Positions 16,746 through 25,738 of a stretch of 64,000 nucleotides of DNA are shown in pieces. This stretch comes from Pseudoalteromonas carrageenovora IAM 12662 (GTDB lineage Bacteria; Pseudomonadota; Gammaproteobacteria; Enterobacterales; Alteromonadaceae). The stretch covers positions 1,425,407 to 1,489,406 of the forward strand of contig NZ_LT965928.1 of NCBI RefSeq assembly GCF_900239935.1. The letters are read 5' to 3'. The notes under the pieces are model-generated. The model did not search any database. It saw only the letters and a list, made by a program, of their open reading frames with translations, and was not told the DNA's origin. The first letter of the stretch is position 1. Every line of letters starts with the position of its first letter. The translations under genes and the position numbers were made by a program.

Positions 16746-17627
16746 ATGTCAATGAAAGTCGCATTTATAGGTTTAGGCGTAATGGGTTACCCAATGGCGG
16801 GTCATTTAGCAAAAGCAGGGCACAGTGTATGTGTTTATAACCGTACTACAGCTAAGGCCAAAACGTGGACAGAACAATACTCTGGTTGCTTTGCGCCCAC
16901 TCCACGCGAAGCGGTAAGTAATGCCGAAATAGTTTTTATGTGTGTTGGTAACGATGACGACTTACGTTCTGTAGTATATGGCGACGACGGTGTTTTAGCG
17001 GGCATGCTGCCGCACACTGTTTTAGTTGATCATACAACAACCTCAGCTGAAGTAGCCCGTGAGGTAGCAGCAAAAGCGGCGCTGCAAAATATCGACTTTA
17101 TAGATGCGCCTGTATCGGGCGGGCAAGCGGGCGCTGAAAATGGTGTTTTAACGGTAATGGCCGGTGGCAATGAAACTGTATTTGCAAAAGCACAGCCTGT
17201 AATGGCGGCATTTAGTCGTTTTAGCCAGTTGCTAGGCGAAGTTGGCTCTGGCCAATTATGTAAAATGGTTAATCAAATCTGTATTGCCGGCGTAGTGCAA
17301 GGCTTAGCCGAAGGCCTGCACTTTGCTAAGCAAGCAGGCCTTGATGGCGAAAAAGTAATTGAAACCATATCAAAAGGCGCAGCCGGTTCGTGGCAAATGG
17401 AAAACCGCTACAAAACAATGTGGGCAGGTGAGTACGAGTTTGGCTTTGCGGTAGATTGGATGCGTAAAGATTTAGGTATCGCACTTGATGAAGCTAAAAA
17501 CAACGGCGCTACTTTACCGATGACTGCAACAGTCGATCAATACTACGCCGATGTACAAGCACTTGGCGGCGGCCGATACGACACCTCAAGCTTACTTGCA
17601 CGAATAGAAGCGCTGCATAAAAAATAA
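16746..17627 (+). CDS. Beta-hydroxyacid dehydrogenase (3-hydroxyisobutyrate/GLYR family)
   Basis: A 293-residue NAD(P)-dependent oxidoreductase. The N-terminal Rossmann motif is AFIGLGVMGYPMAGHLAKAG, the substrate loop is DAPVSGGQAGAENGVLTVM, and the catalytic Lys is in GQLCKMVNQICIAG. The all-alpha C-terminal domain contains DWMRKDLGIALDEA. Likely substrates are 3-hydroxyisobutyrate, tartronate semialdehyde or succinic semialdehyde; context does not decide. Single-gene transcript with a downstream hairpin. Confidence 0.88.
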   Translation: MSMKVAFIGLGVMGYPMAGHLAKAGHSVCVYNRTTAKAKTWTEQYSGCFAPTPREAVSNAEIVFMCVGNDDDLRSVVYGDDGVLAGMLPHTVLVDHTTTSAEVAREVAAKAALQNIDFIDAPVSGGQAGAENGVLTVMAGGNETVFAKAQPVMAAFSRFSQLLGEVGSGQLCKMVNQICIAGVVQGLAEGLHFAKQAGLDGEKVIETISKGAAGSWQMENRYKTMWAGEYEFGFAVDWMRKDLGIALDEAKNNGATLPMTATVDQYYADVQALGGGRYDTSSLLARIEALHKK

Positions 17628-17654
17628 CGTTTCACATTTTAAAGATTTAAAGAT

Positions 17655-17757
17655 GCGCTTTTCGCGTGAGCAAACTCAACGTCTACCGCGAAGGCGTAGG
17701 TATGGAGTTTACTTATAGACCCGAATTGCTTGCGTGACGGGCGAAGCCCATAATAAT
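17655..17757. repeat. Intergenic palindromic repeat, family C
   Basis: A run of short inverted repeats (CGCGTGAG, TACCGCGAAGGCGTA, GGGCGAAGCCC) lies between the dehydrogenase stop and the shared terminator. Its right part resembles the segment near 4083-4155. It contains no plausible reading frame. Confidence 0.5.
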
Positions 17758-17767
17758 TTAAACAAAA

Positions 17768-17797
17768 ACGCGACGCTTTAATTACTAAGCGTCGCGT
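17768..17797. terminator. Bidirectional intrinsic terminator
   Basis: An 11-bp perfect stem (ACGCGACGCTT / AAGCGTCGCGT) with T-runs on both sides lies between convergent genes. Confidence 0.85.
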
Positions 17798-17832
17798 TTT
17801 TTAATGCGTTATACAAACAAACTTAAAGCAAA

Positions 17833-19278
17833 TTACATGCTCTGCGCATAGTTATAAAGCGCCTTTAAAATGGTTAGGTTCTTTTCGCTGTCGTCGTGCT
17901 CATGGGCCAAGTTTTCAAGGGTGATCATAAAATCTTGAGCGCTAATTGATGGTTGATCTTCCCCGTGCATTAACTTGTTTTGACAATACTGGCGCCATTG
18001 ATCAAGTTCTTGCTGGTTTAGTGTTTCTGGCCAGTTTCGTGCACGGTATCTAAACAGTAATGTATTGAACTTTTTATCTTCAAAATCTAAATTTAAACCC
18101 GCGAGCTCGTCTGGCTTAGTATCGCGAATAATCGCAAATTTAGCTTTGTCGGCGTGGCTTGTAAAGCCATCGTAAAGTAAGTAATCAACATTAGTGGTTG
18201 CGCTGTAATCGCCTTTTTCGTTAAACACTTCAGTTACCTTATCGCGAAGGTCGGTATTGGCTTTTAAAATAGCTAAGTTAGCTAAGCACTGCTCGCGGTC
18301 AATGCCAAGGCGGGCAGCGTTTTCAGGTAATAAGGTTTTAGCTGGGGCTAAAATAGGGCACTTGTTTAAATGCACTAGTTTTAAGCCAACAGGTAAATCG
18401 TCCTCGGCTAAATCTACGCGTTTGGTGTATAAACGTTTACGTAACTCTTCTACGTTTAAATCAATGAGTACTTGCGGGTTTTGGGTTAAATCAAAACAAA
18501 TAACGGCGTTATTATTTACCGGATGAAAGCTCATAGGCGCCACCCATGTTGTACAACCTTGCGTTGCAGGAATACGCGATGATGTATGTACAAGCGGAGT
18601 CATGTTAAATACATCAACTAGATCACCGAGCGCTTTTTTATTCCGCAGTCCAAAAAAGAAGTTATAAAGCTTTGGCTGTTTTTCTTTTATTAGTTTAGCC
18701 AGTGCAATAGTAGCGGTCACATCGCTTAGCGCATCGTGCGCTGCGGCGTGTTCAATACCATTAGCTACAGTTAAATGTTCTAACTTAAAGCTTGGGCTGC
18801 CATCTTCTTTTAACGGCCATTCAATGCCCTCAGGGCGAAGCGCATAGCAAGCACGTACTAAATCAATAATATCCCAGCGGCTATTATTGTTTTTATATTC
18901 ACGCTCGTATGGGTCGTAAAAGTTACGATAAAAGCTATAGCGGCTTACTTCGTCATCAAAGCGAATACTGTTATAACCAGCCACACAGGTATTTGGCGCA
19001 CTAAATTCGGCATGAATCTTTGCTATAAACTCAGCTTCTACCAAGCCTTTTTTCATCGCCACTTGTGGCGTAATACCCGTGATTAAACACGCCTCAGGGT
19101 GAGGTAAGTAATCCGCTTGTGGCTTACAATATTCAATAAGCGGCTCGCCAATTACATTTAAATCAAGATCGGTACGAATACCTGCAAATTGGCTCGGCTT
19201 ATCCTTTTGAGGGCTCGCCCCCCACGTCTCGTAGTCGTGCCAATAGATTGTTGCTTGATTTTGCTCTTGATATGCCAT
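17833..19278 (-). CDS. sbcB: Exodeoxyribonuclease I
   Basis: A 481-residue 3'-5' single-strand DNA exonuclease of the DnaQ superfamily, used in mismatch repair and recombination. ExoI is YWHDYETWGASP (the D-x-E catalytic pair), ExoII is VAGYNSIRFDDEV and ExoIII is EHAAAHDALSDVTATI. The C-terminal half has the SH3-like and helical ExoI_C regions (for example RYRARNWPETLNQQE). Length equals that of E. coli SbcB (475). It is monocistronic. Confidence 0.95.
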   Translation of the reverse strand: MAYQEQNQATIYWHDYETWGASPQKDKPSQFAGIRTDLDLNVIGEPLIEYCKPQADYLPHPEACLITGITPQVAMKKGLVEAEFIAKIHAEFSAPNTCVAGYNSIRFDDEVSRYSFYRNFYDPYEREYKNNNSRWDIIDLVRACYALRPEGIEWPLKEDGSPSFKLEHLTVANGIEHAAAHDALSDVTATIALAKLIKEKQPKLYNFFFGLRNKKALGDLVDVFNMTPLVHTSSRIPATQGCTTWVAPMSFHPVNNNAVICFDLTQNPQVLIDLNVEELRKRLYTKRVDLAEDDLPVGLKLVHLNKCPILAPAKTLLPENAARLGIDREQCLANLAILKANTDLRDKVTEVFNEKGDYSATTNVDYLLYDGFTSHADKAKFAIIRDTKPDELAGLNLDFEDKKFNTLLFRYRARNWPETLNQQELDQWRQYCQNKLMHGEDQPSISAQDFMITLENLAHEHDDSEKNLTILKALYNYAQSM

Positions 19279-19468
19279 GCTGAAAACCCTGAGTAGTTAA
19301 CTTTAAAGCGCCTAAATACGCGCCAAGTTACTAAAATTATGAATTATTTAGATTATGGCATATGGGCGGAGGAGTTTATAGGTTTGCGATTGATAAGGGA
19401 GTTAAATTAGTTGGTGTTAACTAATTATATTTAATGCACTTGCTATAAATTGCTTACTAGTTTGGCAT

Positions 19469-19591
19469 TAGACTAAAGTCTATAAGTTAATTTTCTTCAC
19501 TTATTGGTTTTGTTTTAATCGTTTGTCGTTTTTATGGTAATTCTCTAAAGTTCAGTTGTCGGCAACAAGCACGACTTAACCAAACAGGATT
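19469..19591 (+). promoter_or_regulatory. Conserved leader/operator, copy 1
   Basis: Begins with the palindrome TAGACTAAAGTCTA (19469-19482), followed by GTTAATTTTCTTCACTTATT, CGTTTGTCG and then GTTGTCGGCAACAAGCACGA (starting 19555) just before the start codon. The same order and spacing recur before the two paralogous genes at 21933 and 25739. Such conservation outside the coding part points to shared regulation. The remaining 19279-19468 shows no gene. Confidence 0.7.
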
Positions 19592-19597
19592 ATGACC

Positions 19598-20002
19598 ATG
19601 AAAACACTTATCAAAACTATCGCTCTTAGCTCACTACTTACTTGTTCAGCTGCTGCAATGGCTGATCAAAGTGATTACAAATTAATGGTTATCGAAACTG
19701 CAACAGCGCCGCAGCCACTTGAGCAATCATTTAATAGCTGTGCACTTAATGTTAAGTCAAAAAACTATGCACAAGCTGAAGAAATTTGTACAAAAGCAAT
19801 CGCACTCTTAAAAGATGCAGATGGCCCAAAATTTAAAGTACGCCAGCTTACCTCTTACGCTCTAAGTAACCGTGGTGTAGCGCGTTTAAAATCGAATAAC
19901 GAAACTGCAGCATTAGCCGATTTATACGAAGCGAACCAAATGTCTAACAGCACTATGGTATCGCACAACTTAAATCGCGCTAAAGAAGAGCTTTCTTTAT
20001 AA
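19598..20002 (+). CDS. Small exported TPR-like protein, paralog 1
   Basis: I chose the second ATG (19598) because the ribosome site CAGGA is then 8 bases away and the N-terminus (MKTLIKTIALSS) aligns with its two paralogs; the ATG at 19592 would be too close. It has a Sec signal peptide cut after AAAMA, giving a periplasmic protein of about 110 residues. One degenerate tetratricopeptide-type helix pair is visible, with NSCALNVKSKNYAQAEEICT followed by YALSNRGVARLKSNNETAAL. Two conserved Cys (NSCA, EICT) could form a disulfide. Function unknown. Confidence 0.75.
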   Translation: MKTLIKTIALSSLLTCSAAAMADQSDYKLMVIETATAPQPLEQSFNSCALNVKSKNYAQAEEICTKAIALLKDADGPKFKVRQLTSYALSNRGVARLKSNNETAALADLYEANQMSNSTMVSHNLNRAKEELSL

Positions 20003-20014
20003 AAGATTGCTTAT

Positions 20015-20092
20015 AAAGTGTTTTATAAAACACTTTAATTAAGCGAGAGTACAAAAAAGCCATGTTAGGTTAAACCCTTATATGGCTTTTTT
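20015..20092 (+). terminator. Two successive hairpins after paralog 1
   Basis: The first is AAAGTGTTTTATAAAACACTTT (20015-20036), a near-loopless palindrome. The second is AAAAAAGCCAT / ATGGCTTTTTT (20053-20063 with 20082-20092), an intrinsic terminator. The rest of the 20003-20388 gap has minor hairpins and no gene that I can support. Confidence 0.65.
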
Positions 20093-20388
20093 GCGTTTTT
20101 GCTATTTATAAAATGCACAAATGCAGTGCTACAGTAAGCCTACTTATACTAATCGCAATAATACCTAAGCGTTTTGAGGCGCTAAAGCGAGGCTAGCTGA
20201 GTTAAAAGTTGCTCATTGAAAACTGCATGAATGCAAAAGGTAATTCAATGCAGAAACAATTAGTGATAACAACTAAACAGTGATGTTTTGCCTTGTTTAT
20301 GTAAGGCTTTAGTACCTAAAACAGCTAAGTTGATTAAGCGAACGGGTATTTAAAATAATAACCAATTACTATTTATGGATAAATTAAT

Positions 20389-21654
20389 ATGGAACCTACC
20401 GTCGCCTCTTCAGGCACTTTAACTATATTTGAAATTAGCGCGATATTTTTATCGATTACTGCATTACTCACCTATGTGAATCATCGCTTTATTGGTTTGC
20501 CAACCACAATTGGTGTAATGGTTATTTCTATGCTGGTTTCTATTACCGCGATATTTTTGGGCTTTTTAGGGTTTGATGATCTGATAGATTATGAGGTGAG
20601 CTTACTCGATCAGCTTAATTTTACGGAGGTTTTACTTGATGGCATGCTTTCTATGTTGCTTTTTGCCGGGGCGCTGCATGTAAATGTAAGCGATTTAAGG
20701 CGTTATAAATTACCGATTGGTATTTTGGCATGTGTGGGTACGCTTGTATCTACCATTATTATTGCTGGCGCGCTTTATTTATTACTGCCATTACTTGGCT
20801 TTGATTTATCGTTTATTTGGTGTTTATTATTTGGCGCGTTAATTTCGCCAACCGATCCGATTGCTGTTATGGGTATTTTACGCTCAGCGGGGGCGCCTAA
20901 AAGTATTGAAACTGTAATAGCGGGTGAGTCGTTATTTAATGACGGAATAGGGGTGGTGGTATTCGTTTTATTACTGGGTATTTTATCAAGTGGTGATATT
21001 CCTACAACCTATTCTGTAGCGCATACGTTAGCTGTTGAAGCGGGTGGTGGAATTATTTTTGGATTAACACTTGGTGGCATTTTATATTACTTACTTAAAA
21101 GTATAGATAGCTACCAAGAAGAGGTATTACTTACTCTAGCAGGTGTTATTGGCGGTTATGCGCTGGCAAGCCATTGGCACCTATCGGGGCCACTTGCGAT
21201 GGTTATGATGGGGTTAATGGTGGGCAACCATGGCCGTAATTTAGCCATGAGTGATAAAACACGTCATTACGTTGATTTATTTTGGGAGCTTATTGACGAA
21301 ATTTTAAATGCCATTTTGTTTGTTTTAATTGGGCTTGAAGTTGTAATGATTGCCTATTCGGGCAATTTATTAGCCGCTGCTGTGTTAACCATATTAATTG
21401 CTTTATTAGCACGCTTAATTGTTGTGGGTATAACAACCACCACTTTTAATAAGCAATTAGCATTACCCTCTGGTGCGTGGAAGGTATTAACGTGGGGAGG
21501 ATTGCGCGGCGGTATTTCGGTGGCGCTTGTTTTGCAGCTTCCTGATGGTGCAGAGCGAAATATTTTACTTACCTTAACTTATGCTGTGGTGGTGTTTTCT
21601 ATTTTGATCCAGGGGTTAAGTGTTGGCAAAGTTGCTAAAAGTATTCGTAAGTAA
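20389..21654 (+). CDS. CPA1-family Na+(K+)/H+ antiporter (NhaP-like)
   Basis: A 421-residue inner-membrane protein with about 12 TM segments. Diagnostic CPA1 motifs are FGALISPTDPIAVMGILR and AGESLFNDGIGVVVFVLLLG (ion-binding Asp in the ND pair), with TWGGLRGGISVALVLQLP near the end. It exchanges monovalent cations for protons. It lacks a C-terminal cytoplasmic regulatory domain. It sits between the first two paralogous exported-protein genes, but its own start follows a 386-bp gap, so it is probably transcribed separately. Confidence 0.9.
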   Translation: MEPTVASSGTLTIFEISAIFLSITALLTYVNHRFIGLPTTIGVMVISMLVSITAIFLGFLGFDDLIDYEVSLLDQLNFTEVLLDGMLSMLLFAGALHVNVSDLRRYKLPIGILACVGTLVSTIIIAGALYLLLPLLGFDLSFIWCLLFGALISPTDPIAVMGILRSAGAPKSIETVIAGESLFNDGIGVVVFVLLLGILSSGDIPTTYSVAHTLAVEAGGGIIFGLTLGGILYYLLKSIDSYQEEVLLTLAGVIGGYALASHWHLSGPLAMVMMGLMVGNHGRNLAMSDKTRHYVDLFWELIDEILNAILFVLIGLEVVMIAYSGNLLAAAVLTILIALLARLIVVGITTTTFNKQLALPSGAWKVLTWGGLRGGISVALVLQLPDGAERNILLTLTYAVVVFSILIQGLSVGKVAKSIRK

Positions 21655-21801
21655 ACTGAAATAAATTAGTTGTATTTTATTTATACGGCTAATGTTGCAA
21701 AAAATAGCGTGTTTTACTGGCATGACCTAAATTTTGTTTAGGAATCAGTTGCTAATAAGGGCTAATTGTTACTCGATTTTATAACAAATTAGCTCACGTA
21801 T

Positions 21802-21932
21802 TAGACTAAAGTCTATAGGTTAATTTTCTTCACTTATTACGTTTGTTTTTCTCGTTTGTCGGCGCTGAGCTATTACTCTAAAGTCCAGTTGTCGGCAACA
21901 AGCACGACTAACTTAATTAGGAAAGGCAAACC
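21802..21932 (+). promoter_or_regulatory. Conserved leader/operator, copy 2
   Basis: Palindrome TAGACTAAAGTCTA at 21802-21815, then GTTAATTTTCTTCACTTATT, TCGTTTGTCGG and GTTGTCGGCAACAAGCACGA from 21888. Spacing from the palindrome to the ATG (117 bases between) matches the other copies within a few bases. Confidence 0.7.
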
Positions 21933-22340
21933 ATGAAACGTACACTTTTAAAAACCATCGCTCTTGGCTCATTACTAACTTGCTCAGCAGCTGTAATGGC
22001 TGATTCAAGTGACTACAAACTAATGGTTATCAAAACCGCTACTGCGCCATTGCCACTTGAAGAGTCATTCAATAGCTGCGCACTTAACGTTAAATCTAAA
22101 AATTACGCTCAAGCTGAAGAAATTTGTACAAAAGCTATCGCACTTTTAAAAGATGCTGAAGGCCCTAAATTTAAAGTACGTCAGCTTACATCTTACGCGT
22201 TAAGCAACCGTGGTGTTGCACGATTAAAAGCGCATAACGATACAGCAGCTCTTGCCGATTTATACGAAGCAGTACAGGTTTCTGAAAATTCAATGGTAAC
22301 GCATAACTTAACTCGCGCTAAAGAAGAGCTTTCTTTATAA
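21933..22340 (+). CDS. Small exported TPR-like protein, paralog 2
   Basis: A 135-residue protein with signal peptide (cut near AAVMA) and the same fold and Cys pair as its neighbours. It is nearly identical to paralog 1 through the middle (SCALNVKSKNYAQAEEICTK) and differs mostly near the N-terminus of the mature part and near the C-terminus (VQVSENSMVTHNL). A strong AGGAAAGG ribosome site precedes the ATG. It is expected to be periplasmic and helical. The family has no name that I recognise. Confidence 0.8.
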   Translation: MKRTLLKTIALGSLLTCSAAVMADSSDYKLMVIKTATAPLPLEESFNSCALNVKSKNYAQAEEICTKAIALLKDAEGPKFKVRQLTSYALSNRGVARLKAHNDTAALADLYEAVQVSENSMVTHNLTRAKEELSL

Positions 22341-22371
22341 GAAGCTCTAGCTAGCGCAAGTTTCAAAAAAG

Positions 22372-22397
22372 CCCCTGCAAGGTATAACCTGCAGGGG
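22372..22397 (+). terminator. Intrinsic terminator of paralog 2
   Basis: CCCCTGC / GCAGGGG, extended by AGGT / ACCT with one bulge, is followed by T7. The gap from here to the repeat at 22614 shows no gene. Confidence 0.85.
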
Positions 22398-22613
22398 TTT
22401 TTTTGTGCACGATATAAAAGTTCACCGTTGTTTGCAGACCCTCGCTTGCAAAAAACTTCATACCTAGACTCTTATTTAGATAGATTTAGTATTTAGCGAT
22501 TGGCTAATGTTTTATTTTTTACCTGTTTTTTAGACGGTTATTCTGTAAAATCACGCATTAACATTTGTGAAAAAAATTCACACTTGTGATTAAGGTGATT
22601 ATTCAACTAAATA

Positions 22614-22778
22614 TAATACCAATCCGCATAATTAAGAGATCTATTTTGAGGATGGAAAAACGTGTTGATAGCAAGGAGAAAAATTCGCTATTTAGTTGTT
22701 CTAAATGAGAATTTTTTAACGCAGATAGCGACACGTTTAGCCCCTAAAAATGATTAAGTATTATTGCGGATTGGTATA
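22614..22778. repeat. MITE-like element A with TACCAATCCGCA terminal repeats
   Basis: A 165-bp sequence bounded by inverted TAATACCAATCCGCATAATT and (reverse complement) TATACCAATCCGCAATAAT. The interior has a nested inverted repeat (AACGTGT...GATAGC with its partner near GATAGCGACACGTTT). There is no transposase, so it would be a non-autonomous element. Its right end lies about 10 bases from the start of the next gene. Confidence 0.7.
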
Positions 22779-22788
22779 AGTAGGAATT

Positions 22789-23127
22789 ATGATTTTTTAT
22801 ATTGTTGGGTTGAGTACATTGGTTATTATTTTGTGTATAGCTATTTATGTCATTTATAGCAATGTACGCACAAGCCGAGTAAGAAAAACAAAAGAATACA
22901 ATGTGTTATTTGATAAAGATACCATTGTGGATGATCTTATTACTCAACTTACTGATAAAAACCAAGCCCAAGCAGACGAGCATAAAACAATAAAAGGCAA
23001 AGAAGAGATCCTTGCAACATTTATTGAATTGCATCGTTCAGGTAGTTTTTGTGCGCATTTAAGCGAGCAAGAAATTATTTACTTTGTTAAGAAAAAATTA
23101 AACATGGAGAGTAGTAACAATGGATAA
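22789..23127 (+). CDS. Small single-TM protein preceding the SPFH gene
   Basis: A 112-residue protein with one N-terminal TM helix (about residues 2-23, IVGLSTLVIILCIAIYVIYS) and a charged cytoplasmic part ending in a helical SEQEIIYFVKKKLN. It starts from TAGGA-ATT-ATG. It overlaps the SPFH gene start by 8 bases, so the two are co-translated and probably interact, much as NfeD-type proteins partner with flotillins. It does not look like NfeD itself, and the family is not recognised. Confidence 0.7.
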   Translation: MIFYIVGLSTLVIILCIAIYVIYSNVRTSRVRKTKEYNVLFDKDTIVDDLITQLTDKNQAQADEHKTIKGKEEILATFIELHRSGSFCAHLSEQEIIYFVKKKLNMESSNNG

Positions 23128-24463
23128 CGAAAAAGTAATCCCAGCAGAAAAAAGTGAGTCGTTTATGAGCCGTTTTGGCCGCCGTAATGTCATTGTGGTG
23201 TCGTCAATTGTTGTTGTATTAGCGGTTATTGCTACGCTTACATCGCAGGTTATATCGTGGAACGAAGCAGATGAGCGATTAGTACACCAATCAGCATTTA
23301 CTGGTAATTTAACGGTGATAAATCAGGCTGGACCTTACTTAAAAGCATTTGGTACTACCTCTGCCTATAAAAAAGTAATTTCTATTAACTTTACTGGCGA
23401 TAGTAGTGCAACAGCAAGCGCGATTGTACCGTTAATTCCTATTCGCTTTTTAGATACAACAACCGGTGGTGCCCGTGGTGTGTCGCGTTTTAGATTACCG
23501 GGCAATGTACCAGCTAGTGAGTCTGGCGCATTACGTGGTTTACTTAAAATACACGAAGAATTTGGCTCACAAGAAACTCTAATTTCTAACCTACTAATGC
23601 GTGCCACAACTGAAAATGTTAAAGCGTCTGCACGTATGATGTCGGTAGAGCAACATTACTCAGGTGGTAATGGCCAATTAAGCCAAGATTTTTCTGATCA
23701 GCTAACCAACGGTATTTTTGTGACCGAGCAAATTATTAGTACTGGTGAGCGTGATAAAACTGACGATTTAAGTAATTTGAGTAAACAGCAACGCGTTACT
23801 ATTAATATTAAAAAAGACAGCGAAGGCAATGCACTGCGTAACGCACCTATTTTAGGCGCTTACGGTATTACAGTAGTTGATGCGAGCATTATTGATATTG
23901 ACTACGAAAGTAAAGTTAACGCACGTCTAGAGGCGCAAAAACAAGCAGCAGCAGATGAAGCGCTTGCGCGTCAAAACCTTAAAAAAGCAGAGCAACAAGC
24001 ACGTACAGAGGTTGCACTAGGTGAGCAAGCTATTGCTAAGCAACGAGCTGAATCTGAAAAGCTAAAAATTAAAGAGCAAATTGATGCTGAGCGTATTAAA
24101 GCAAATGCGATTATTTCAGCACAGCAACGTGTAGCGGTTAAAGCGGAGCTTGCAAAAGAGCAAGAAGAGATATTAAAGCAACAACGTTTAGAAGCACTTG
24201 GTATGGATGTGTTAGCTGAGGCACGTTTACGTGCTAAGTCGGCTGCGCTTGATCCTAAATACGTTTTTGATGAAACATTAAAAGCTGAAGTTAAAATTCA
24301 AACTGCTTTATTTACAAGTTTAGGCAATAGCCGCCTAGTACCTGAAATTGTTATTGGTGGTGCAGGGCAAGGCGAGCAAAGCAACGGTTCTGAATTTATG
24401 CGTTTACTAGCTGCTGACGCCGCTTTAAGTCTTAAAAAGCGTTTAGAAAAAGAGAAAAAATAA
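23120..24463 (+). CDS. SPFH/band-7 (flotillin-like) membrane scaffold protein
   Basis: A 447-residue protein with one TM helix (about 23-46), an SPFH domain (about 50-270, including RVTINIKKDSEGNALRNAP and GITVVDASIIDIDYESKV) and a long Ala/Glu/Lys/Gln-rich coiled coil (about 270-390). The C-terminus (EIVIGGAGQGEQSNGSEFMR) resembles the oligomerisation tail of prohibitin and flotillin families. It probably forms inner-membrane microdomain rings. It is in an operon with the upstream small membrane protein and ends at a terminator. Confidence 0.85.
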   Translation: MDNEKVIPAEKSESFMSRFGRRNVIVVSSIVVVLAVIATLTSQVISWNEADERLVHQSAFTGNLTVINQAGPYLKAFGTTSAYKKVISINFTGDSSATASAIVPLIPIRFLDTTTGGARGVSRFRLPGNVPASESGALRGLLKIHEEFGSQETLISNLLMRATTENVKASARMMSVEQHYSGGNGQLSQDFSDQLTNGIFVTEQIISTGERDKTDDLSNLSKQQRVTINIKKDSEGNALRNAPILGAYGITVVDASIIDIDYESKVNARLEAQKQAAADEALARQNLKKAEQQARTEVALGEQAIAKQRAESEKLKIKEQIDAERIKANAIISAQQRVAVKAELAKEQEEILKQQRLEALGMDVLAEARLRAKSAALDPKYVFDETLKAEVKIQTALFTSLGNSRLVPEIVIGGAGQGEQSNGSEFMRLLAADAALSLKKRLEKEKK

Positions 24464-24521
24464 ACGATTTATTAAATTCAAAAGTTATGCTGAGTTTTAG
24501 GTTATAAAGACTATACAAATC

Positions 24522-24553
24522 AAAACGCTGTCTGATATTTCAGTCAGCGTTTT
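24522..24553 (+). terminator. Intrinsic terminator of the SPFH operon
   Basis: AAAACGCTGTCTGA / TCAGTCAGCGTTTT with one T-T mismatch, followed by further T residues. Confidence 0.8.
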
Positions 24554-24647
24554 TTATTGAGTGCAATTTGTTATTGTATTGTGCAGATAAGCCTATATTT
24601 TGTAAAAACAGTTTTTTAAATACACAGTAAAAAAGTGAGTAGTATTG

Positions 24648-24914
24648 ATGGATAGCAGAAATCAGCTTAATTTAGACTTAGGGCAAGAGCATATTACCAT
24701 CCAACGTCGTTATGAAGCACTGGGAGCATTAAACGATTTTTTGATTGCAGTGTGGTTTTTAATTGGTAGTTTTTTCTTTTTAAATGACTCATTAATAGAA
24801 AGCGGTACGTGGTTATTTATAGCCGGCAGTGCGCAATTGCTTATAAAACCTGTTTTGAAGTTGATAAGCCTAGTACATGTTAGTCGGGTATTTCACTCAA
24901 ATAATGTACCTTAA
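24648..24914 (+). CDS. YrhK-like membrane protein
   Basis: An 88-residue protein from the ATG at 24648. It matches the YrhK domain: DLGQEHITIQRRYEALGALN, then two TM helices in NDFLIAVWFLIGSFFFL and GTWLFIAGSAQLLIKPVLKL. The N-terminus contains no signal peptide. The function of the family is unknown. It lies between the SPFH operon and an M23 peptidase gene on the same strand, separated from the latter by 74 bases. Confidence 0.75.
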   Translation: MDSRNQLNLDLGQEHITIQRRYEALGALNDFLIAVWFLIGSFFFLNDSLIESGTWLFIAGSAQLLIKPVLKLISLVHVSRVFHSNNVP

Positions 24915-24988
24915 ATACGACTCACAATGCTTTCAGGTAGTATGGTTAATAATTTAAATTAACGACTATTAATATTAAGGATAAAGCT

Positions 24989-25504
24989 TTGAAAGTACTC
25001 AAGTGGGCTTTGGCCGCAATCATTATTTTATTAATAGTGGGTTTACTAATACCCGAAAAAATGACGATTCCAGTAAAAGGTGCCACAAGCAAAGATTGGA
25101 ACCACAATACGTTTTGGTACGAGCCTTGGGGCAGATCGGGTGTACACAAAGGCATTGATATTTTTGGCACTAAAAACACGCCCGTTGTTGCCTCAACAAA
25201 CGGTATTGTTATATTTGCAGGTGAGTTAACCCGAGGTGGTAAGGTGGTTGCGGTACTTGGGCCTAAATGGCGCGTGCATTATTTTGCACATTTAAATGAC
25301 TACTATGTAAGTGCAGGAGATGTAGTTAGCATAAACAGTCAAATTGGCTTACTGGGCGATACCGGTAATGCTGCAGGTAAACAACCTCATGTGCATTATT
25401 CTATATTATCGCTTTTGCCTATGCCGTGGCTTTTTACATCGCAAAGCCAAGGTTGGAAAAAGATGTTTTTTTTAAGCCCACATGAAAAGCTAACAGCTAA
25501 GTAA
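24989..25504 (+). CDS. M23 family metallopeptidase (LytM-like), membrane anchored
   Basis: A 171-residue protein starting with TTG, with AAGGA 7 bases upstream. The N-terminal TM/signal anchor is WALAAIIILLIVGLLI. The M23 zinc ligands appear as HKGIDIF (HxxxD) and PHVHYSI (HxH), with VRVHYFAHL-type segment between (RVHYFAHLNDYY). It would cut peptide cross-links of peptidoglycan from the periplasmic face. It is shorter than EnvC or NlpD and has no LysM domain. Confidence 0.85.
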   Translation: MKVLKWALAAIIILLIVGLLIPEKMTIPVKGATSKDWNHNTFWYEPWGRSGVHKGIDIFGTKNTPVVASTNGIVIFAGELTRGGKVVAVLGPKWRVHYFAHLNDYYVSAGDVVSINSQIGLLGDTGNAAGKQPHVHYSILSLLPMPWLFTSQSQGWKKMFFLSPHEKLTAK

Positions 25505-25610
25505 CTACGCCATTTTGAGATAAGCTAATAGTTAAAGGTTAACCAGATACAGCGATTAACTGTAACTAAGCTTTTTAATAAGTAAATTACATACCTTTTA
25601 TCGCGGGTAT

Positions 25611-25738
25611 TAGACTAAAGTCTATAGGTTAGATTTATTCACTTATTAGGTTTGTTTTTATCGTTTGTCGGGAAGGGTGGAAGTATCTAAAGTTAAGTTG
25701 TCGGCAACAAGTACGACTAACTAAACAGGAAGATAATC
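25611..25738 (+). promoter_or_regulatory. Conserved leader/operator, copy 3
   Basis: Palindrome TAGACTAAAGTCTA at 25611-25624, then ATTCACTTATT, TCGTTTGTCGG and GTTGTCGGCAACAAGTACGA from 25697. It ends in CAGGAAG as the ribosome site. Layout is as in copies 1 and 2. Confidence 0.7.
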
